Of a stretch of 64,000 nt of DNA, positions 47,701 to 49,375 are shown in pieces. The notes below the pieces were generated by a model, which worked only from the letters and a program-made list of their open reading frames with translations, had not been told where the DNA came from and made no database searches. The translations under genes and the position numbers were made by a program. How positions within the stretch are numbered: the stretch's first letter is position 1; every line of letters starts with the position of its first letter. Origin of the DNA: Chaetoderma sp. LZ-2023a (Eukaryota; Mollusca; Caudofoveata; Chaetodermatida; Chaetodermatidae). Location of the stretch: the NCBI GenBank assembly GCA_034401795.1, contig CM067369.1:186126936-186190935 (forward strand), read 5' to 3'.

Positions 47701-48186
47701 TCCCTTGAACAAACTAATGTAAATGTCCTCTTGCACTCCTCAATCATATGACTAACTCACATACCAAACTTGGTTGAACTCTGTCCAATGGTTCCAGAGG
47801 AGTTGTGTTACAATCGATTTGACCTTTTGACCTCTTCCCCACCAAAACAGGGGTGGAGCCTAATCTTAATGTCTTCTTGCACTCCGCAAGCATACGCATT
47901 ACATGCATACCAAATTTGGCTGAATTCCATTTAATGACAGACAGACAGACAGACAGACTGTTTCACGGCTTAATATCCACTTTTCTTCGAAAAATGTGAG
48001 GATAAAAATGTTAAGAATAGGCACTGTCACACAAATACTGCTAATAAAGACAATTTCTCAGGTTGCATAATTATGTACATACATGTTTAACTGTGCTGCC
48101 GTTGTACTCTGACTATATTCGGTCTTATCAGTCTCTGCATCATCAAACTGTCCAGTTACCGAAAGCTGATCATCAGGAGCATGCAT
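7671..48186 (-). CDS. RIOK1: RIOK1, atypical serine kinase RIO1 (whole gene, 16 coding exons)
   Basis: RIO1 is a cytoplasmic kinase/ATPase that acts late in 40S ribosomal subunit maturation. Coding exons (minus strand, in order): 48083-48186, 42076-42197, 38575-38612, 37347-37446, 33448-33526, 29379-29565, 28107-28168, 26624-26704, 21512-21598, 20372-20509, 19459-19562, 18822-18994, 13611-13703, 10870-10923, 9298-9477, 7671-7784. They total 1716 nt (571 aa), against 568 aa in human. Seen in the translation: acidic N-terminus with GQFDDAE, RIO fold from about residue 150, [11 protein letters not shown] (189-199), ATP lysine K210, catalytic HADLSEFN (D326), metal-binding IDVSQS (D343), Ser/Asp/Asn-rich tail and lysine-rich C-terminus. 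All introns are GT-AG and all phases agree, which rules out a processed copy. The function is inferred from the family; exon limits come from reading splice sites and alignment to remembered RIOK1 sequence. Confidence 0.97.
7857..8035 (+). mobile_element. family E fragment
   Basis: Begins AACAAGAGCCATCAGAAGACGG like 2330 and shares about 180 bp with it (TTTCAGATAAACATACATCA, GACAATATTTT-GAAAAACTA). In RIOK1 intron 15. 8040-8487 contains short 'GGGGATAAC' type repeat pieces only. Confidence 0.7.
8488..8690 (+). mobile_element. MITE family A, 5' half (copy 3)
   Basis: Left half only: TTTTTAGCTATG, a C-rich expansion at 8510-8527, TTGGGATCGAT, GCCGTTGGATATTTTGAAAC, CTGCTGTTGC. The right half is missing. 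In intron 15. Confidence 0.65.
8935..9180 (+). repeat. two-unit ~143-bp tandem repeat
   Basis: TTGATCCGATTTGACGCAAA at 8939 and CTGGTCCGATCTGGCTCAGA at 9082 start two diverged units, each followed by TTAACACAG. No gene inferred, although the frame is open. Confidence 0.5.
9298..9477 (-). CDS. RIOK1: RIOK1 exon 15 (Ser/Asp/Asn-rich tail)
   Basis: Residues 475-534. Begins DPVLLEMGQ and continues with a Ser/Glu/Asp/Asn-rich low-complexity tail, as in other RIO1 proteins, where it is a likely casein kinase 2 target region (family knowledge). Acceptor TTTTTCAG|G, donor AAG|GTATGA. Confidence 0.93.
9870..10570 (+). mobile_element. decayed non-autonomous element, hAT-MITE related
   Basis: The segment 10200-10550 resembles the inner part of the hAT MITE at 49569-50698 in both sequence and order (ATGATTTGTAT, TTAATTTTGAT, TTTCACTCCC, CCCCTTTCTCAGA, TAATAGAAGCC types of blocks). 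The ends are not clear. In intron 14. Confidence 0.5.
10699..10805. repeat. palindromic foldback
   Basis: CTGTTGAATATTACGAACAT... TTGCTGCCATAGGCAATAAT ... inverse arm ending near 10800. A solo copy of the MITE core palindrome, 65 bp from RIOK1 exon 14. Confidence 0.65.
10870..10923 (-). CDS. RIOK1: RIOK1 exon 14
   Basis: Residues 457-474, [18 protein letters not shown], aligned to human [17 protein letters not shown]. Acceptor TTGTAG|A, donor CAG|GTAAAT. Confidence 0.96.
11665..11890. repeat. two decayed core palindromes
   Basis: GTTCAAAATATTCAACAG at 11671, then TTGAATACTTTGAAACTAAT / ATTAATTTCAAAATATTTGA at 11808-11876. Remaining intron 14 to intron 13 sequence 10930-11660 includes a decayed family C copy near 11140-11300. 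Confidence 0.55.
12007..12470 (-). mobile_element. MITE family A, near-complete copy with internal (TA)n and duplication
   Basis: Minus-orientation copy, with ends AATGGACCTTTCTAAGTTT (12016) and GTAAAGGTCTATT. An approximately 47-bp segment is tandemly doubled (GAATGATTCGAAATAGTCTG at 12094 and again at 12134). A (TA)n tract replaces part of the right arm at 12310-12353. In intron 13. Confidence 0.8.
12532..12769. mobile_element. family C foldback at TTAA (copy)
   Basis: Flanked by TTAA and starting CCCTTTAATGG, ending AAAGGGTTAA. Inner blocks include GGTCTTTGCAAGCC, TTAGCACTGGAA and GGACTGCAAATGGACATTT. About 238 bp. Confidence 0.75.
12833..13550. repeat. 31-bp minisatellite in RIOK1 intron 13
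   Basis: About 23 units of the form GGGGCATCATCTGTCGCGG + AGAGGTGAGTTT. Variants recur as blocks (TCACGGAGAAGTGAGTTTAG after GGCGAGTTTGGGACATC at 13018, 13141 and 13289), so the array grew by multi-unit duplication. Long open frames across it are repeat artefacts. Confidence 0.95.
13577..13609. repeat. (TTA)n microsatellite touching a splice donor
   Basis: Eleven TTA units end at the first base after RIOK1 exon 13, so the donor reads GTAATAATAAT on the gene strand. Confidence 0.95.
13611..13703 (-). CDS. RIOK1: RIOK1 exon 13
   Basis: Residues 426-456, [20 protein letters not shown] onward. Acceptor ATTGCAG|G. The donor CAG|GTAATAATAAT is the first unit of a trinucleotide microsatellite (see findings). 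Confidence 0.96.
14239..14470. mobile_element. decayed family C foldback
   Basis: ATTAAACCTTTAGTG ... TTTGCAGGACAACAGAAGACTATTT ... GGCCTGCAAATGGACG ... AGAGGGGTTAA. In intron 12. 13710-14235 and 14475-15100 hold only decayed relatives (14075-14200, 14990-15130). Confidence 0.65.
15130..15345. mobile_element. decayed family C foldback
   Basis: AGATGCAGACCAAAAG, CTCACTGGAATGACTGACTC, ATTCATTCCAGTGGTAAAAT, CAGTCTGCAAATAGACATTT and CAGTGCAGAAGCCGGTTTT are the family blocks in order. Confidence 0.65.
15488..15870 (+). mobile_element. MITE family A, complete copy (383 bp)
   Basis: Ends AATGGGCCTTTCCCGTTTTA and AAACCGGAAGGTCCATT are inverted. All inner blocks are present, including TAGCTAAGCTCCACCCACAC, GATCGATC, the core palindrome at 15618-15710 and the GATTATGATGTCATCCTACA tail. 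In intron 12. Confidence 0.88.
16060..16967 (+). mobile_element. tandem-repeat-bodied element, family G
   Basis: Five to six ~160-bp units (markers 'CTGAAACTCGAACTTG', 'TAACTTCTCATAACAAAGCA', 'ATATCTTGAAGGACTGCGAA', 'TCGAAAGGGGGCATAACTCC') followed by a GACAGACGGACGG track and TATAGTCCCC-CCGG...GGGGACTAATAA. Second copy at 21655-22367. In intron 12. Confidence 0.8.
17163..18657 (-). mobile_element. MITE family B split by a LINE insertion
   Basis: The left part 17163-17426 has the family B right-half blocks, core palindrome and CAGCTTACCTGTAT. The right part 18533-18657 resumes with GTATAGTTAC, GGAATTCAGGATTCAAAGT, GCAGAGCTTAGCTAGCAATG and AATGGATC. The middle is foreign (next entry). The B copies at 27527 and 37032 show the uninterrupted order. 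Confidence 0.82.
17427..18532 (-). mobile_element. 5'-truncated LINE fragment inside MITE B
   Basis: Minus-strand translation gives reverse transcriptase pieces: [20 protein letters not shown] (motif B), [15 protein letters not shown] (motif C region, YADD read as YASD), [18 protein letters not shown], and the typical C-terminal [20 protein letters not shown]. Several frame breaks. The 3' end carries a (CTA)n-like tail (17437-17455, read on the minus strand). TGTATGATTAC (17416-17426) and CGTATAGTTAC (18533-18543) are the likely 11-bp target duplication. Confidence 0.85.
18687..18757. repeat. solo core palindrome near exon 12
   Basis: CTGTTGAATATTTTGAAATT ... AATTTCAAAATATTC. It ends about 65 bp from the exon 12 donor. 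Confidence 0.7.
18822..18994 (-). CDS. RIOK1: RIOK1 exon 12
   Basis: Residues 369-425, [20 protein letters not shown] onward, the C-terminal helices of the RIO domain. Acceptor AATTCAG|AG, donor CAG|GTAAGA. Confidence 0.96.
19459..19562 (-). CDS. RIOK1: RIOK1 exon 11 (metal-binding loop)
   Basis: Residues 334-367. [20 protein letters not shown] carries D343, the RIO equivalent of the DFG aspartate. Acceptor TTTGCAG|A, donor CAG|GTCAGT. Confidence 0.97.
19590..19735. repeat. family C fragment
   Basis: CTCTTTAATGGTCAA, GTCAATTGTCAGGCCAAGAG and AAGACAACTTT. Partial. The rest of introns 10-11 is short AT-rich sequence. Confidence 0.45.
19879..20108. mobile_element. family C foldback at TTAA
   Basis: TTAA CCCTTTAACACTCATATCAG ... 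TACCACTGAAATGACTGGCT / AGCCAGTCATTCGAGTGGGA ... GAGGGTTAA. Immediately next to a second copy that uses the same TTAA. Confidence 0.85.
20105..20344. mobile_element. family C foldback, abutting copy
   Basis: Shares the TTAA at 20105-20108 with the previous copy and ends at TTAA 20341-20344. Central TATCACTGGAATGACTGGCT / GAGCCATTCATTCAAGTGAT arms. It stops about 28 bp from the exon 10 donor. Confidence 0.8.
20372..20509 (-). CDS. RIOK1: RIOK1 exon 10 (catalytic loop)
   Basis: Residues 288-332, from [13 protein letters not shown] to [13 protein letters not shown]326 is the predicted catalytic aspartate. Acceptor TTTCAG|G, donor GCT|GTAAAT. Confidence 0.97.
20874..21253 (-). mobile_element. MITE family A, near-complete copy
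   Basis: Minus orientation: TTCACCTTTCCAAAGTATCC at one end and AAAAATGGAAAGGTGCATT at the other. Core palindrome at 21034-21123, CGATCGATCGATCC at 21167, GTGGAGCTTAGCTAGAGATG. In intron 9. Confidence 0.85.
21258..21495. mobile_element. family C foldback, decayed
   Basis: TTTGCAGCCTGAGAGAAGGC, TTACCACTGGAATT, AGCCAGTCATTCCAGTGCTA, TCGGCCTGCAAAGGAATATT and CACTGGTAGAGGCCAGTTTT. Ends about 15 bp from the exon 9 donor. Confidence 0.65.
21512..21598 (-). CDS. RIOK1: RIOK1 exon 9 (hinge)
   Basis: Residues 259-286, [20 protein letters not shown] then HEG, the interlobe hinge region. Acceptor TTTCAG|A, donor CTG|GTAAGT. The split codon makes W287, followed by PAPLL in the next exon. Confidence 0.97.
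21655..22367 (+). mobile_element. tandem-repeat-bodied element, family G (second copy)
   Basis: Four to five ~160-bp units with the same markers as 16060-16967, ending GCGACAGACGGACGG and GGACTAATAA at 22359. In intron 8, and followed at once by a Penelope-like element. Confidence 0.8.
23169..23768 (+). pseudogene. frame with two C2H2 zinc fingers, inside the Penelope-like element
   Basis: Finger 1 (23169-23234) is C-x2-C-x12-H-x4-H with [10 protein letters not shown]; finger 2 (23262-23327) is C-x2-C-x12-H-x4-H with [15 protein letters not shown] Pro/Thr/Gln-rich region follows ([23 protein letters not shown]). It lies between the endonuclease stop and the ribozyme, where the second Penelope copy (45797) has only about 290 bp. 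I do not recognise the protein; role unknown. It could be an accessory frame of the element or captured host sequence. Confidence 0.6.
24104..24155 (+). ncRNA. hammerhead ribozyme motif (Penelope-like element pLTR)
   Basis: CTGATGA at 24108-24114, stem II GTCC-TAACAT-GGAC, GAAA at 24134-24137, a very short stem III, and GTC as cleavage triplet at 24146-24148, with stem I CC/GG. This is the type I layout known from pseudo-LTRs of Penelope-like elements. Transcribed from the plus strand, so it is not active in the RIOK1 pre-mRNA. Confidence 0.82.
24545..24552 (+). promoter_or_regulatory. TATA box after the ribozyme
   Basis: TATAAAAG about 400 bp downstream of the hammerhead, followed by a GC-balanced leader and a good splice-donor-like CTGGTAAG at 24593. 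May be the element's own promoter or an unrelated chance TATA. Confidence 0.4.
24974..25330 (+). mobile_element. MITE family B copy
   Basis: ATGGCTCCATTTCTAGCTAT, TTTCTAGCCAAGCTTCGCTC, AACCTGAATTCCTAGAATCT, AACTATACACGTAAGGTGTT, then AGAATCTTTATTAATTTGTA and ATATCAGATCTCTCC. The core palindrome is shortened. Confidence 0.75.
25398..25490. repeat. core palindrome
   Basis: GGTGAATATTTTGAAACTAA ... GCTGCCATAGGCAGCAAC ... TTAGTTTCAAATTACTCAA. 25500-25945 has no recognisable gene. Confidence 0.65.
25950..26482 (+). mobile_element. MITE family B copy with an internal 21-bp minisatellite
   Basis: Starts GATCCATTTCTCGCTATA. The usual single CCATTTCTAGCTATACCC block is expanded to about 11 units of 21 bp (25965-26200), ordered as a repeating trio (CTGG, CTGC, CCGC endings). 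The normal family B right half follows, missing one palindrome arm. It ends AGATCTAATCCCTCC. Confidence 0.8.
26624..26704 (-). CDS. RIOK1: RIOK1 exon 8
   Basis: Residues 232-257, [20 protein letters not shown] then EMRNLT, matching the highly conserved RIO1 segment. Acceptor TTTTCAG|G, donor ACG|GTTCGT (weak at +3 to +5). Confidence 0.97.
26810..27158. mobile_element. long-TIR foldback MITE with TA target
   Basis: AAGGTGCATATTCACACC at the left and GGTGTGAATATGCACCTT at the right are perfect inverses, and similarity continues inward for about 130 bp on each side (AATAAATCTTA / TAAGATTTATT). TA lies at both flanks (26808, 27159). No coding sequence. In intron 7. Confidence 0.88.
27192..27273. 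repeat. near-perfect hairpin
   Basis: TGTTCTCACTAGAGA...AATCAGGAATAATGCCATAC and its inverse ending TCTCTATCGAGAACACA, arms about 38 bp, 4-nt loop. Lies 34 bp from the preceding foldback. Confidence 0.85.
27527..27913 (+). mobile_element. MITE family B, complete copy
   Basis: GAGGGATCCATTTCTAGC ... CAGATCAGATCCCTC gives the inverted ends. Inner order: TAAGCTCCGCCCAC, GTGTCAGAATCGATTT, palindrome, AATATTTATTAAATTGTAAA, CATACAGTTCGTAC, GATTATGATGTCAGACACTT. It ends about 194 bp from exon 7. Confidence 0.85.
28107..28168 (-). CDS. RIOK1: RIOK1 exon 7
   Basis: Residues 211-230, [20 protein letters not shown], near-identical to human [20 protein letters not shown]. Acceptor TTTACAG|G, donor CAG|GTGAGA. 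Confidence 0.97.
28271..28600 (-). mobile_element. MITE family A copy with a minimal palindrome loop
   Basis: Minus orientation. The core is reduced to GTTGAATATTTTGAAACTAA directly meeting TTAGTTTCAAAATATTCAAC at 28442-28491. TTCACCTTTCTAGAG lies at the right end of the family. Confidence 0.8.
28671..29008 (-). mobile_element. MITE family B copy
   Basis: GGATCTGATCTGTTAC ... core palindrome with GGGAGCTGTTGCTGCC ... AAAAAAGTGGGCGGGGCATA ... AAATGGATAC. In intron 6. Confidence 0.8.
29379..29565 (-). CDS. RIOK1: RIOK1 exon 6 (RIO N-lobe, ATP site)
   Basis: Residues 149-210: [37 protein letters not shown] and the ATP-contacting lysine at the end of AVK. This is the most diagnostic RIO1 block. 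The donor is AAG|GTTTGG, a poor match to the usual consensus; the next exon starts [12 protein letters not shown] exactly as the family requires. Confidence 0.97.
30004..30333 (+). mobile_element. MITE family A copy (internal deletion)
   Basis: AATGGACCTTTCCAGTTTTA and AATTGGAAAGGTCCATT ends. The right palindrome arm is missing after GACTGGGTGCTGTTG. Confidence 0.88.
30430..30560. repeat. family C fragment
   Basis: GAGCTTGACTTGCAGC, CCCACTCATTCCCGTTTTAA, CCTTCAATTGAACATTGCTC and AAGACCACTGTAGAGG. Partial. Confidence 0.45.
30692..31080 (+). mobile_element. MITE family A, complete copy
   Basis: AATGGACCTTTCCAGTTTTA ... GGGAAAGGTCCATT, with all blocks and the palindrome at 30821-30902. Good reference copy for the family (389 bp). 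Confidence 0.9.
31400..31771 (+). mobile_element. MITE family A, complete copy
   Basis: AATGGACCTTTCCAGTTTTA ... GAAAAGGTCTATT. About 320 bp from the previous copy, in the same orientation. Confidence 0.88.
31880..33345 (+). mobile_element. tandem-repeat-bodied element, family H
   Basis: Five units of about 280-310 bp (marker TTCAAGTTTCTATCTGAAAT near 32008, 32285, 32574, 32857 and 33167; also ATTCCTTGTACTGTAGTCTA). Ends in CT/CA simple repeat (33230-33300) and TTCGAAAAGCGCGGGGATAA. In intron 5. It stops about 100 bp from exon 5. Confidence 0.8.
33448..33526 (-). CDS. RIOK1: RIOK1 exon 5
   Basis: Residues 123-147, [17 protein letters not shown] then SNRKIEAD, with split codons at both ends. 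Acceptor GTTACAG|AC, donor CAG|GTATAT. It lies immediately before the RIO N-lobe. Confidence 0.9.
33689..34954 (+). mobile_element. dispersed element family D, full-looking copy (1.27 kb)
   Basis: Begins AACAAGATGGCCAAATGGGC and CTGTATCGCTCACC, ends AGCTCACTTGGCC...GCTGAGCTAATAA. The body has repeated blocks of 'AAGATGGC-GCCAAAC', 'TTGAACAAACTTGG' and 'TAAGGATGCTTCC' arranged as two to three imperfect ~500-bp units. No protein recognised. In intron 4. Confidence 0.75.
35085..35295. mobile_element. decayed family C foldback
   Basis: TTTTAATGGTCAAGATTGG, CTTTACAGTCAAGCGAAA, TACCGAGCCAGTATATTCC, GCCCTGCAGGCTGGGGTG and GAGCACTGCATAGGC. Confidence 0.55.
35440..36083 (+). mobile_element. tandem-repeat-bodied element, family I
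   Basis: Three to four ~170-bp units (AAGTATTTCAAGGGAGATAA; CACCAAGGGAATATCATCAG; CATCCATTATAAGT) ending with an ACACCCC track and AAAGCGGGGGATAA. In intron 4. Confidence 0.75.
36146..36369. mobile_element. family C foldback at TTAA
   Basis: TTAAACCCTCTTGTGTCAAC ... TACCATTGAAATGACTGGCT / GAACCAGTCACTCCAGTGAT ... GACCATTAA. Uses the TTAA at 36366 together with the next copy. Confidence 0.7.
36366..36576. mobile_element. family C foldback, abutting copy
   Basis: TTAACCCTTTAATCAGATAT ... CTTGGCCAGCAAAAG ... GAGGCGCGGTTGACACATGA then GGGTTAA. Confidence 0.65.
37032..37309 (-). mobile_element. MITE family B copy
   Basis: Minus orientation: GTACAAATTGTATGTCTTTG, core palindrome at 37090-37166, AACAGCTTACCTGGTATAGT, AAAAAAGTGGGCAGAGCTTA, AAAATGGATTCCTCC. 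It ends about 38 bp from exon 4. Confidence 0.8.
37347..37446 (-). CDS. RIOK1: RIOK1 exon 4
   Basis: Residues 89-121. Encodes NPQRSKQEE...[12 protein letters not shown], corresponding to the human stretch around ADKVLRKFENKIN. Acceptor TTTTCAG|C, donor TTG|GTATGT. Confidence 0.92.
37530..37750. mobile_element. family C foldback, decayed
   Basis: CCTTTAATGCGCAAG, TTTGCAGGCTAAGAG, TTACTGGATGACTAGCTCGG / GAGCCAGTAATTCCAGTGAC, GGGCTGCGAATAAG, GTTAAAGTGTTAAG. Confidence 0.65.
37878..38117. mobile_element. family C foldback, best-preserved copy
   Basis: ACCCTTTAGCACTCATATCA ... TTTACCACTGGAATGACTGG CTCGGTTAACCGAG and the exact inverse arm to AAATAGTCTTCTCCTGGCC ... GGTTAAAGAGTTAA. Central arms of about 60 bp are nearly perfect. 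Confidence 0.88.
38270..38475. mobile_element. family C foldback, variant
   Basis: TACCAGTAAAATGACTGGCT, TGGAATGACCACTTTGGTTA, GGCATGACTGGTGTGGCC, AATCATCCCAGTGCTA, TCTTGGTCTGTCAGTGGACA. Contains an extra inner block also seen near 44900-45000. Confidence 0.6.
38575..38612 (-). CDS. RIOK1: RIOK1 exon 3 (38-nt micro-exon)
   Basis: Residues 77-88, [12 protein letters not shown], with a split Asp codon at its 5' end. Acceptor TTGGACAG|AT, donor CAG|GTAAGA. It is short and weakly conserved, so it was placed by phase and splice sites between two well-supported exons. Confidence 0.82.
39057..39296. mobile_element. family C foldback with TTAA on both sides
   Basis: TTAA at 39057-39060 and 39293-39296. 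Inside are CCCGTTAAC and GTTAAAGGG, and central near-perfect arms around GGCTCGGTTATCGAGCC. Confidence 0.88.
39366..39450. repeat. palindromic foldback
   Basis: GATTTTGAAAACAATTTCAG ... TTGGTGACTAAGCCACCAA ... CAAATTGTTTTCAAAATACT. Confidence 0.7.
39599..39715. repeat. 34-bp tandem repeat
   Basis: Three and a half units of ACACCGGCCATAGCCGGCC + AATTCACTCTGGATT. Each unit contains the near-palindrome GGCCATAGCCGGCC. Confidence 0.9.
39752..41303. mobile_element. hAT-like non-autonomous element
   Basis: Ends CAGGGTTTGTACACC and GGTCATACAAACCCTG-like (actual right end CCTGTATGAACCCTG) are inverted; TTACTA flanks both sides (39746-39751, 41304-41309). Repeated TTCCATGACTTTTCCA blocks lie near both ends. 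A family C copy sits inside at 40148. No transposase frame seen. In intron 2. Confidence 0.78.
40148..40325. mobile_element. family C foldback nested in the hAT-like element
   Basis: TTAACCCTTTAACACTCATA ... TTTGCAGACCAAGAGAATAC ... CACTTGGTCTGCAAATTGAC ... CTTAAAGG. The centre is deleted. Confidence 0.75.
41709..41780. repeat. (TA)n microsatellite
   Basis: TA run of about 72 bp in intron 2. It makes Ile-Tyr frames on both strands that are not genes. 41310-41700 and 41790-42070 hold no gene besides exon 2. Confidence 0.95.
42076..42197 (-). CDS. RIOK1: RIOK1 exon 2 (acidic region)
   Basis: Residues 36-75. Acceptor TTCAG|A, donor CAG|GTCATA. Encodes an Asp-rich stretch ([16 protein letters not shown]) matching the acidic, Trp-containing N-terminal region of RIOK1. 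An internal ATG at the fifth codon could look like a start, but the upstream exon joins it in phase. Confidence 0.9.
42390..42685 (+). mobile_element. tandem-repeat-bodied element fragment
   Basis: Two units around 'CATACCAAAATTGGTTGAATTC' and 'CATAACAAATTTGATTCAAT', ending AGACAGATGGATGG and TTTTTTCGAAAACCTTAGGG then GATAAT. Related to 47715-48005. Confidence 0.6.
42727..43140. mobile_element. two fused family C copies
   Basis: TTAACTCCTGTTGTGTCAAC, CACTTTAATGGTCAAGACC, TTTGTACGCCAAGAGAAAAC, then TTCCAGCGGTACATTTTCGA, CTTGGTGCCTGGAAATGGAC, GACCACCACAGAGG and AAAGGGTTAAG. Composite and partly decayed. Confidence 0.6.
43630..43800. repeat. GTTAC-rich palindromic repeat
   Basis: Many copies of AGTTACA/TGTAACT in both orientations (TAACTAGTTACAGTTACATT; AATGTAACTAGTTACATTTC), beginning GGCCTGGGGTCAG. 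Resembles hAT MITEs with GTTAC-rich ends; the ends are not defined. 43145-43625 has no gene seen. Confidence 0.55.
43940..44560. repeat. cluster of core palindromes
   Basis: At least three arm pairs: around GTTGCTGCCATATGCAATAAC (43982), GGTTGAATGTTTTGAAACAA / TCAGTTTCAAAGTGTTCAAC (44150-44238), and GCTGTTGCTTCATATGGCAGC with its arms (44460-44545). Confidence 0.65.
44700..45430. mobile_element. mosaic of family F, C and D fragments
   Basis: 44700-44815 matches the ~170-bp unit of 3960-4730 (AAGGAAGCATGTGCCAAAGT). 44880-45060 carries family C blocks. 45060-45430 carries family D blocks and ends GGCATAAGCTTGCTTAGCC. Confidence 0.6.
45433..45796 (+). mobile_element. family D, left part
   Basis: Starts AACAAGAGGCCCAAGGGGCC then TGTGTCGCTCACCTGG, followed by the block order of 33689-34954. 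It is interrupted at 45797 by a Penelope-like 3' end. Confidence 0.7.
45797..46170 (+). mobile_element. 5'-truncated Penelope-like element (last codons plus pLTR)
   Basis: Begins within GGTATTAATCACGCAGATTG = GINHADW and stop, the same protein end as the copy at 22375-24170. Then a shared 3' region (CTTGGGTTACCAACTC, AACATGTCACAA) and a hammerhead motif. In intron 1, antisense to RIOK1. Confidence 0.82.
46108..46160 (+). ncRNA. hammerhead ribozyme motif (second copy)
   Basis: CTGATGA at 46114-46120, stem II GTA-CCT/AGG-TAC, GAAA at 46139-46142, short stem III, GTC at 46151-46153, and stem I TCC/GGA. Same layout and flanks (TTATGAGTCTGGATC) as the copy at 24104. Both differ in stem II sequence yet keep pairing, which supports a real ribozyme fold. 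Confidence 0.85.
46322..46346. repeat. (CA)n microsatellite
   Basis: About 12 CA units after the truncated Penelope-like element. Confidence 0.9.
46420..47715 (+). mobile_element. family D, multi-unit stretch
   Basis: At least two ~600-bp units with 'CCAATATGGC-GCCAAACA', 'GATTGGTCCACCGTGGCCA', 'CTTCAGCGGTTTTGGGGAAG', 'TAAGGATGCTTCCTGCC' and 'CAAGATGGCCG'. Open frames in it are not recognisable proteins. In intron 1. Confidence 0.7.
47715..48005 (+). mobile_element. tandem-repeat-bodied element fragment
   Basis: ACATACCAAACTTGGTTGAA / GCATACCAAATTTGGCTGAA units, (GACA)n at 47939-47959, TTCGAAAAATGTGAGGATAA end. Related to 42390-42685. It stops about 80 bp from RIOK1 exon 1. Confidence 0.6.
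48083..48186 (-). CDS. RIOK1: RIOK1 exon 1 (start codon)
   Basis: Residues 1-34 plus two bases. The ATG lies in a fair Kozak context (ATCACCATGC) and is followed by [18 protein letters not shown]; the GQFDDA block is also near the N-terminus of vertebrate RIOK1. Donor AT|GTATGT. The 5' UTR boundary is not resolved. Confidence 0.9.
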
Positions 48187-48280
48187 GGTGATCAGACAGC
48201 CCAGAGGTCACCATAAAAACTCACTGGAAAATAAGCGGTTAAATAAATTTATTAAAAAAATATTTTAACAGAATAAAATG

Positions 48281-48379
48281 TACTATTGAATATTTTGGAC
48301 TTAATTTGATTGGAAGCCATTGCCGCCTAATTAGGCAGCAATGGCTTCCAATCAAATTAAGTCCAAAATATTCAACAGA
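48281..48379. repeat. near-perfect 98-bp palindrome upstream of RIOK1
   Basis: TATTGAATATTTTGGACTTA ... GGAAGCCATTGCCGCCTAATTAGGCAGCAATGGCTTCC ordering (arms about 47 bp, nearly identical) ... GTCCAAAATATTCAACAG. About 95 bp upstream of the RIOK1 ATG; it may lie in the promoter or 5' UTR. Confidence 0.9.
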
Positions 48380-48789
48380 ACGTAATCTGATGGTGAATCT
48401 GATTCTCTAGATATCAACTGCTGCTGTATGTGTAGTGGTTTTGCCACTTACATTGTATTGGCTATATTCGACAGGGACTTTTTAGTGGAGTAAATTTACT
48501 CACACAGTTGCCAAAATGTTCAGTACGCAAATGTACTGGTCAGTTAAATGAAAAACCCCTAGCAATATGGAAGGTGCAGAAACCGACTAATTCGCCTAAA
48601 TCTTACTACGGTATCTTGAAAATAAAATCCACCTTTCAGCGCTGTTTTCAGACATAGTGCATGCTGAATAATAGTAGAATTTAGCTCCTAAGTCTCGCAT
48701 TTCCATATTTTGCATCATGTGACATACTTCACGAAATATGCCACCCATTTTGGCTGTGGCTCATTTCGTGCTCTATTTTTCTCGGGAAA

Positions 48790-49335
48790 TGTCAGTCTAA
48801 TAAAAAATATACTCTATCATGTCTACAGAGCCAATATACTCTAACTTTTCGCCCAGTCAAATACAGCCAATTGATAGCATAGCCCATATTCATTGTGATC
48901 CATTTTCTAGGTCATATACTTGTGGTGATTCTAAACTTTGCTTCACTAACAAAACAGTCCCTCCCTGCCCATTACTTTATCATTTCGGAATATATTGTAG
49001 CTTAATTCCTGTGGAAATAACTAATTTGATTAGACTACTAATTTGTCTATTTTGGTTTCTTGAAAGGCTACAATGTCTGGATTGCATGTTGATAGATATG
49101 ACTGTCTTTCAAGTTTGTTTCCTCTGATACTATTTATGTTGGTCGACAACATGATGATTTGTTTTTACTGTGTTATTCTTCTGGACAGATTTCAGTGGTG
49201 GTGCTTCACTAATTGCTTCAAATCGGTCACACCGAAGGTCTGCCAAGGATGAATGATAGATTGATGTTGTCACCGTTTGGGCACATCCCGGCACAGTTTA
49301 TTGTCATTACTTTGTAGTCTGTGTCAGAGATTTGC
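48790..49335 (-). mobile_element. LINE fragment, PHD finger end plus endonuclease start
   Basis: Minus-strand reading gives KCSQISDTDYKVMTINCAG (end of a PHD-type finger), then NINSIRGNKLERQSYLSTCN and PDIVAFQETKID, the start of the apurinic endonuclease domain. Same family as the plus-strand copy at 60790-62400, and it shows that copy's target before insertion. Decayed by several frame breaks. Confidence 0.8.
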
Positions 49336-49375
49336 GAGCATTTGGTACGCACAAACCTAGTTTTGTACATTCATG

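Noticed and set aside
48819-49127. 102-codon plus-strand frame
   Set aside because: Antisense of a LINE endonuclease fragment, shown by alignment to the plus-strand copy at 61440-62330.
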